The notes below the pieces were generated by a model that worked only from the letters and a program-made list of their open reading frames with translations, ran no database searches and was not told where the DNA came from. Both the position numbers and the translations under genes were made by a program. A stretch of 64,000 bases of DNA from Paramoeba atlantica (lineage: Eukaryota; Discosea), in NCBI GenBank assembly GCA_977017575.1, contig CDRNVI010000043.1, forward strand, positions 124,001-188,000. Reading direction: 5' to 3'. Shown here in pieces: positions 60,567 through 64,000 of the stretch; position 1 is the stretch's first letter; every line of letters starts with the position of its first letter.

Positions 60567-60939
60567 ATTAGAAAGAAAGCCAGTAATATTAAATAACGTC
60601 AGAGAAAGTGAACTGCAATAGACCCAAGAACGAAAATAAAACCTTCTCTTTTACTCTCTATTAATAGAGAAGAATTTTCAGAAGTCTTATCATCATTGAC
60701 CCATTTATAACGTACACTGTAGTACATGCCCAGCTTTTTAGATGGATGGAATACGTAAAGTATATCGTGAAAGACTGTTTTCAATTGGTTTGAAACCCTT
60801 GTTGGAGTCCTTGTTCTGAAGCGTAATTTTTGGAAAATATATATTTTTTGATTTGCTTTAGAGCATTAGTCGATGATATACCAATTACGTGAAACATTAC
60901 ATTTACATGTAAAAGAATTCATATTACTTTATCGCTATC

Positions 60940-61971
60940 TTATATCACAGATCTCAAAGTTTTAGCCGTCTGGATAGAATGCTTGACTACTCGCTGCAAG
61001 GATATGATGCTCAGTAAAAGAAGGACCATCAGGTGGAATTTATCAGAAAATCTTAGAAATTCTGCGGGAAAGTATGTTGTCGGGAATTTTGTAATCTTGT
61101 TCAAAAAATGATTTCTGTTTTTCCACCAATGCGAAATTCGACGTAGATAATTTTGTAATATTGCTAAAAGACGACGAGCCAGGGTTCTGAAGGTGAAAAA
61201 AAATTGCTTAGTGAATGTGTCATTGTTCGCGTCAAAATTAGAGTCCAGAAAAGGAACAGCTCCCAATTCCTCCTTCGCATTCGTCAACCGTGAATCAATT
61301 TTTTGTAAAATCTGATTGTAGGTATCATTTCCGACCCGAGGGAGAAGAATAGTTGCATTTCGAATTAGATAGTCTCGACATTTCGGAAGGTCTTGCTCGT
61401 ATGATGCTATAAGAATATCAAGAGCCGACGTGGCTACCCAGGTTACACCAAGTTCACCTTTGCACTTATTTTCAACATGACCACATGGAAGTGCAAAAAT
61501 TAAATATTCGCAAATATCTCGAACAGGTATTGGAGATTGAAGTTCCCGAATTTGGTACTTAATTCTGGTGTATAGGAGTAATGAGCTAGGAGAAGCACGC
61601 TTCCATAAATCGGATTTCAAAGAGCCTTTGCTCAAGTAGATAATTTCAAAGAATTCTATAGCTTGCGGCAGCTTGTCAAGCTCAAAAAGGTTTTGCAAGA
61701 CCAAAAGCACAGCTCTATTGAAGTCTGATCTGGTGTAGCTGCCCTGTGACACCTCATAGTGTTTTAAAGCTAACAAGGTCCAATTCAAGGAAATTGAAAA
61801 ATCAGCACATGAAAGTAGCTCTTCGCACGTATCAAGGTATTCGCAACAAATTTTTTCCGAGGTACCGTTGTGAAGCTGAGTTTTCAGTTGCAAGGAAGTG
61901 ACGCTTGTTTCTGCCTGAATGGGAACTATACCGTTTTGGTGCCACGAGTCAAATAGATTTTTAAGCTTCAT
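60940..61971 (-). CDS. Possible PEX26/APEM9-type tail-anchored peroxin, 343 aa
   Basis: Helical, TPR-like N-terminal region (CEYLDTCEELLSCADFSISLNW, VLQNLFELDKLPQAIEFFEI), a basic stretch, and a hydrophobic segment near the C-terminus (FHLMVLLLLSIISLQ, ~residues 312-326) followed by a short basic tail (RVVKHSIQTAKTLRS). A helical cytosolic body with a C-terminal anchor fits PEX26/PEX15/APEM9, which recruit PEX1-PEX6 to peroxisomes. No motif is decisive; other tail-anchored proteins (for example of the GET pathway) are open. Confidence 0.35.
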   Translation of the reverse strand: MKLKNLFDSWHQNGIVPIQAETSVTSLQLKTQLHNGTSEKICCEYLDTCEELLSCADFSISLNWTLLALKHYEVSQGSYTRSDFNRAVLLVLQNLFELDKLPQAIEFFEIIYLSKGSLKSDLWKRASPSSLLLYTRIKYQIRELQSPIPVRDICEYLIFALPCGHVENKCKGELGVTWVATSALDILIASYEQDLPKCRDYLIRNATILLPRVGNDTYNQILQKIDSRLTNAKEELGAVPFLDSNFDANNDTFTKQFFFTFRTLARRLLAILQNYLRRISHWWKNRNHFLNKITKFPTTYFPAEFLRFSDKFHLMVLLLLSIISLQRVVKHSIQTAKTLRSVI

Positions 61972-62099
61972 TTGATACGATTAGATAATCTAAATGATGA
62001 ATGTCATACGATTGGTATGAAAGCGTTTGAGCAAAACTTTTTCTCAAAAAAACACCGTTTAATTCACTGAAATTAACATTGAGTTAAAGGGTGGTATTA

Positions 62100-62995
62100 A
62101 TTCACCATTTAATTTATCGTTCACAGGTTTGGCAGCCGAACCATTTTGGACAGGTTCGTAGAGCATCCACTTGAACTCACGCTTTGCCCCCTGTAGGTCG
62201 GGCTACACGTCAAACTCAAAGGTTTTGTCTCTGAACGCATACTGCCGTTGTAGGGGATTTGTTTGAGGTGGGCCCCTAAACGCAGTCTCCCTGGTATCGG
62301 ATCGATCCGATACCAGGGAAAGGCGTCCCACCCAGTGGGAATGGCTTCAAACTGAAATACCTATTGTCCGTTCTCTATCCATACGATTTACTTACTTTGT
62401 ACAGAATAATACAATTGATTTTGTCGCGAATTTACCTTAATTCTTAACAGATACTTTTCGCCGTTTAAGAGTATGTTGCATCGCGTTTGAAAATATGCCG
62501 TGGAATATGTAGGCAAAAGTTGCATCTGTACTTCTCTATCAAAACTTCGGGGGATAGATCTAGCGATTCGAGATCTCGTTGCACCTCTCTAGCCCATGAG
62601 CTCTCATTAAAATTTGACAAATACGGCATGCAAGCCAAGTCGTTGTTATCTATCTCATCCGTTTTAAATAGAATAGATTTGATAGGGTGTAAGGCATTTG
62701 CGCGAAAGATGCGACCGGCAAGCGCAAGTCTGTGCAGAGAGATGAGAATAGCTATGGATGGTAAGCCAGCGTGAGCTTGTAAAGCAAAATGTGAAATATA
62801 GTGTTTTCTACCCCATGCGTCAAAGTAATAGAAGATGTCAAGAACACTGGATAGATGGTTAATGTATGTCCTATTGAGATCGAATAAGTCTTTTGAGGAC
62901 AGAACCCATGATTCCGCTCCATATATAAGAATCGGCAGCACACACGTCTTATATACAGTCCAGGTACTGGTTTCCTCCCCCAGGCTCCAGAGCAC
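62100..62995 (-). mobile_element. 5'-truncated LINE, C-terminal RT part and 3' UTR
   Basis: The frame 62465-62995 reads VYKTCVLPILIYGAESWVLS, the usual thumb/C-terminal start of L1/RTE/Jockey-like LINEs, then SHFALQAHAGLPSI and RIFRANALHP. The 3' UTR below 62465 includes a perfect 32-base palindrome. The LINE stops at about 62996, exactly where an inverted-repeat element begins. Different from the LINE at 2741. Confidence 0.75.
62288..62319. repeat. Perfect 32-base palindrome
   Basis: TCCCTGGTATCGGATC and its exact reverse complement, centred on ATCGAT between 62303 and 62304. It sits in the 3' UTR of the minus-strand LINE, so it would form a 14-16-bp hairpin in its RNA. Confidence 0.95.
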
Positions 62996-62996
62996 A

Positions 62997-63633
62997 CCGT
63001 AAGAGCTTTTGACCTAATTCCTTCGGCATTCAACAGATCTCGAAAAACTAGAGCGTTTCCCGCCGTTTGCGTGCCTATCACCCTCCCTGGGTCAAAAATG
63101 TTTAGAAAAAGCACGAAAAAATAGCATAAGTTTACTAAAAAATCCAAATATTTCGAAAATTTGGGAGTTTTCTATTCAAATATGGTTTCTCATTCTATGA
63201 ATTTGAGGGATACTCCCGTCAAATCTACTAAAGACCAGTACTAAAGGCCAGTACAACTCGACGAAAAGCAAGATACCCCCTATTACCCATAAAACGTCAC
63301 GATGTGCACTCGCAGAGCGCCTTAACCGAATTGTTAAGGAAAATTTGATACCAGAGACTGAAAAACAGCTCCGGAAGGCGCTAAAGAAAGCCTTTATGAT
63401 GCTTAAGCCTCATCCTCATGGGCGCTAATTCTTAATTTGCATAAATTCAGTTCCTAAACGCTTGCGAATTGTGCGGAGCGTTCAAGGAGACCATTGTAGG
63501 TACTAATATATAGGAATCTATACTAATATATCTATCTGTACTAATATACAACTTTGGGATGCAACTTTGGGAAACGCACTAGCTTTTCGAGATCTGTCGA
63601 ATGCCGAAGGAATTAGGTCAAAAGCTCTTACGG
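62997..63633. mobile_element. 637-bp element with 65-bp terminal inverted repeats
   Basis: Arms 62997-63061 and 63569-63633 match as inverted repeats with three mismatches in 65 bases. Outer ends are CCGTAAGAGC and GCTCTTACGG. No ORF of note inside; AT-rich centre with TACTAATATA repeats (about 63498-63550). No clear target duplication. It is probably a MITE-like non-autonomous element, lying against the truncated LINE. Confidence 0.8.
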
Positions 63634-63728
63634 AAAAATGGTGTATGAAACCCTAAGGATGATCAAATCTCGCCATTTTCCCCCCAATTTTTAAGAGTTT
63701 TGAAGGGCACCCCAAATACCAAAATTAT

Positions 63729-63898
63729 TTACTTGTATTTCATCAGCACATCTTCTGGGGCCATTCGTGCTTTCAATTTCCAATTTCGCTCGTTAATGTG
63801 TTGTCCATGCAGTATCGATGCCCTACCGAACTCTACAAGTCTGTCACATCTTTTGACAACCTGGTGTGCTACAATTTGAGCCGTAGAACTCTTATTTT
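63729..63898 (-). other. Possible coding fragment near the window end
   Basis: One frame without ATG is open for ~55 codons: STAQIVAHQVVKRCDRLVEF, then LHGQHINERNWKLKARMAPE, stop at 63731-63729. It looks protein-like, but I cannot name a family. It may be a gene or transposon fragment cut by the 637-bp element or continuing past the window. Confidence 0.3.
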
Positions 63899-64000
63899 CT
63901 ATAAATATCCCAGAATCGCTTGGTCAATGTCTTCTCTTTCGTCAACACCTCTTTAGAAGGATTGTAAAATCGCTCAACATTTGAAGTACTGTACCCCCCC

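Overview
This is nuclear DNA from a microbial eukaryote whose host genes have no visible introns. The eukaryotic assignment rests on six clustered tRNA genes of eukaryotic type including tRNA-Sec, on LINE, Helitron and DIRS-type transposons, and on eukaryote-type proteins. Single-exon genes together with a selenoprotein system would fit a unicellular alga or another protist. I cannot fix the lineage from sequence alone.

Layout. 1-27.1 kb is a nest of transposons. A LINE family with a restriction-like endonuclease (called LINE-R here) is present as at least seven pieces. DIRS-type elements with a tyrosine recombinase lie between its pieces; one of them, DIRS-3, splits a LINE-R copy cleanly. 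One DIRS carries a second, APE-type LINE with a 15-bp target duplication. Between the nests (8.3-12.2 kb) lies a tandem array of four ~0.96-kb units, each opening with a long hairpin and holding a C-tract minisatellite. The only likely host gene there is a tRNA-Ser. 27.1-37.85 kb holds reversed copies of the same unit and then a Helitron with one 2965-residue ORF: a zinc-finger array, a HUH Rep domain and a Pif1-like helicase.

37.9-47.7 kb is a patchwork: a small RRM gene, degenerate array units, two foldback-like elements whose ends are made of a 19-bp repeat, a six-tRNA cluster, several minisatellites, and a broken second Helitron.

47.7-64 kb is host-gene territory. Seven single-exon genes all lie on the minus strand: three of unknown function, a possible meiotic-axis (SYCP2/Red1-like) protein, selenophosphate synthetase (SelD), an exonuclease-fold protein with four zinc knuckles, and a possible peroxisomal tail-anchored protein. 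The window closes with a truncated LINE and a 637-bp element with 65-bp inverted ends.

The clearest functional link is selenium. tRNA-Sec(UCA) is at 42475-42560. The SelD gene carries an in-frame TGA exactly where the catalytic Cys/Sec of this family sits, so the enzyme that makes the selenium donor appears to be a selenoprotein itself, about 13 kb from the tRNA that decodes it.
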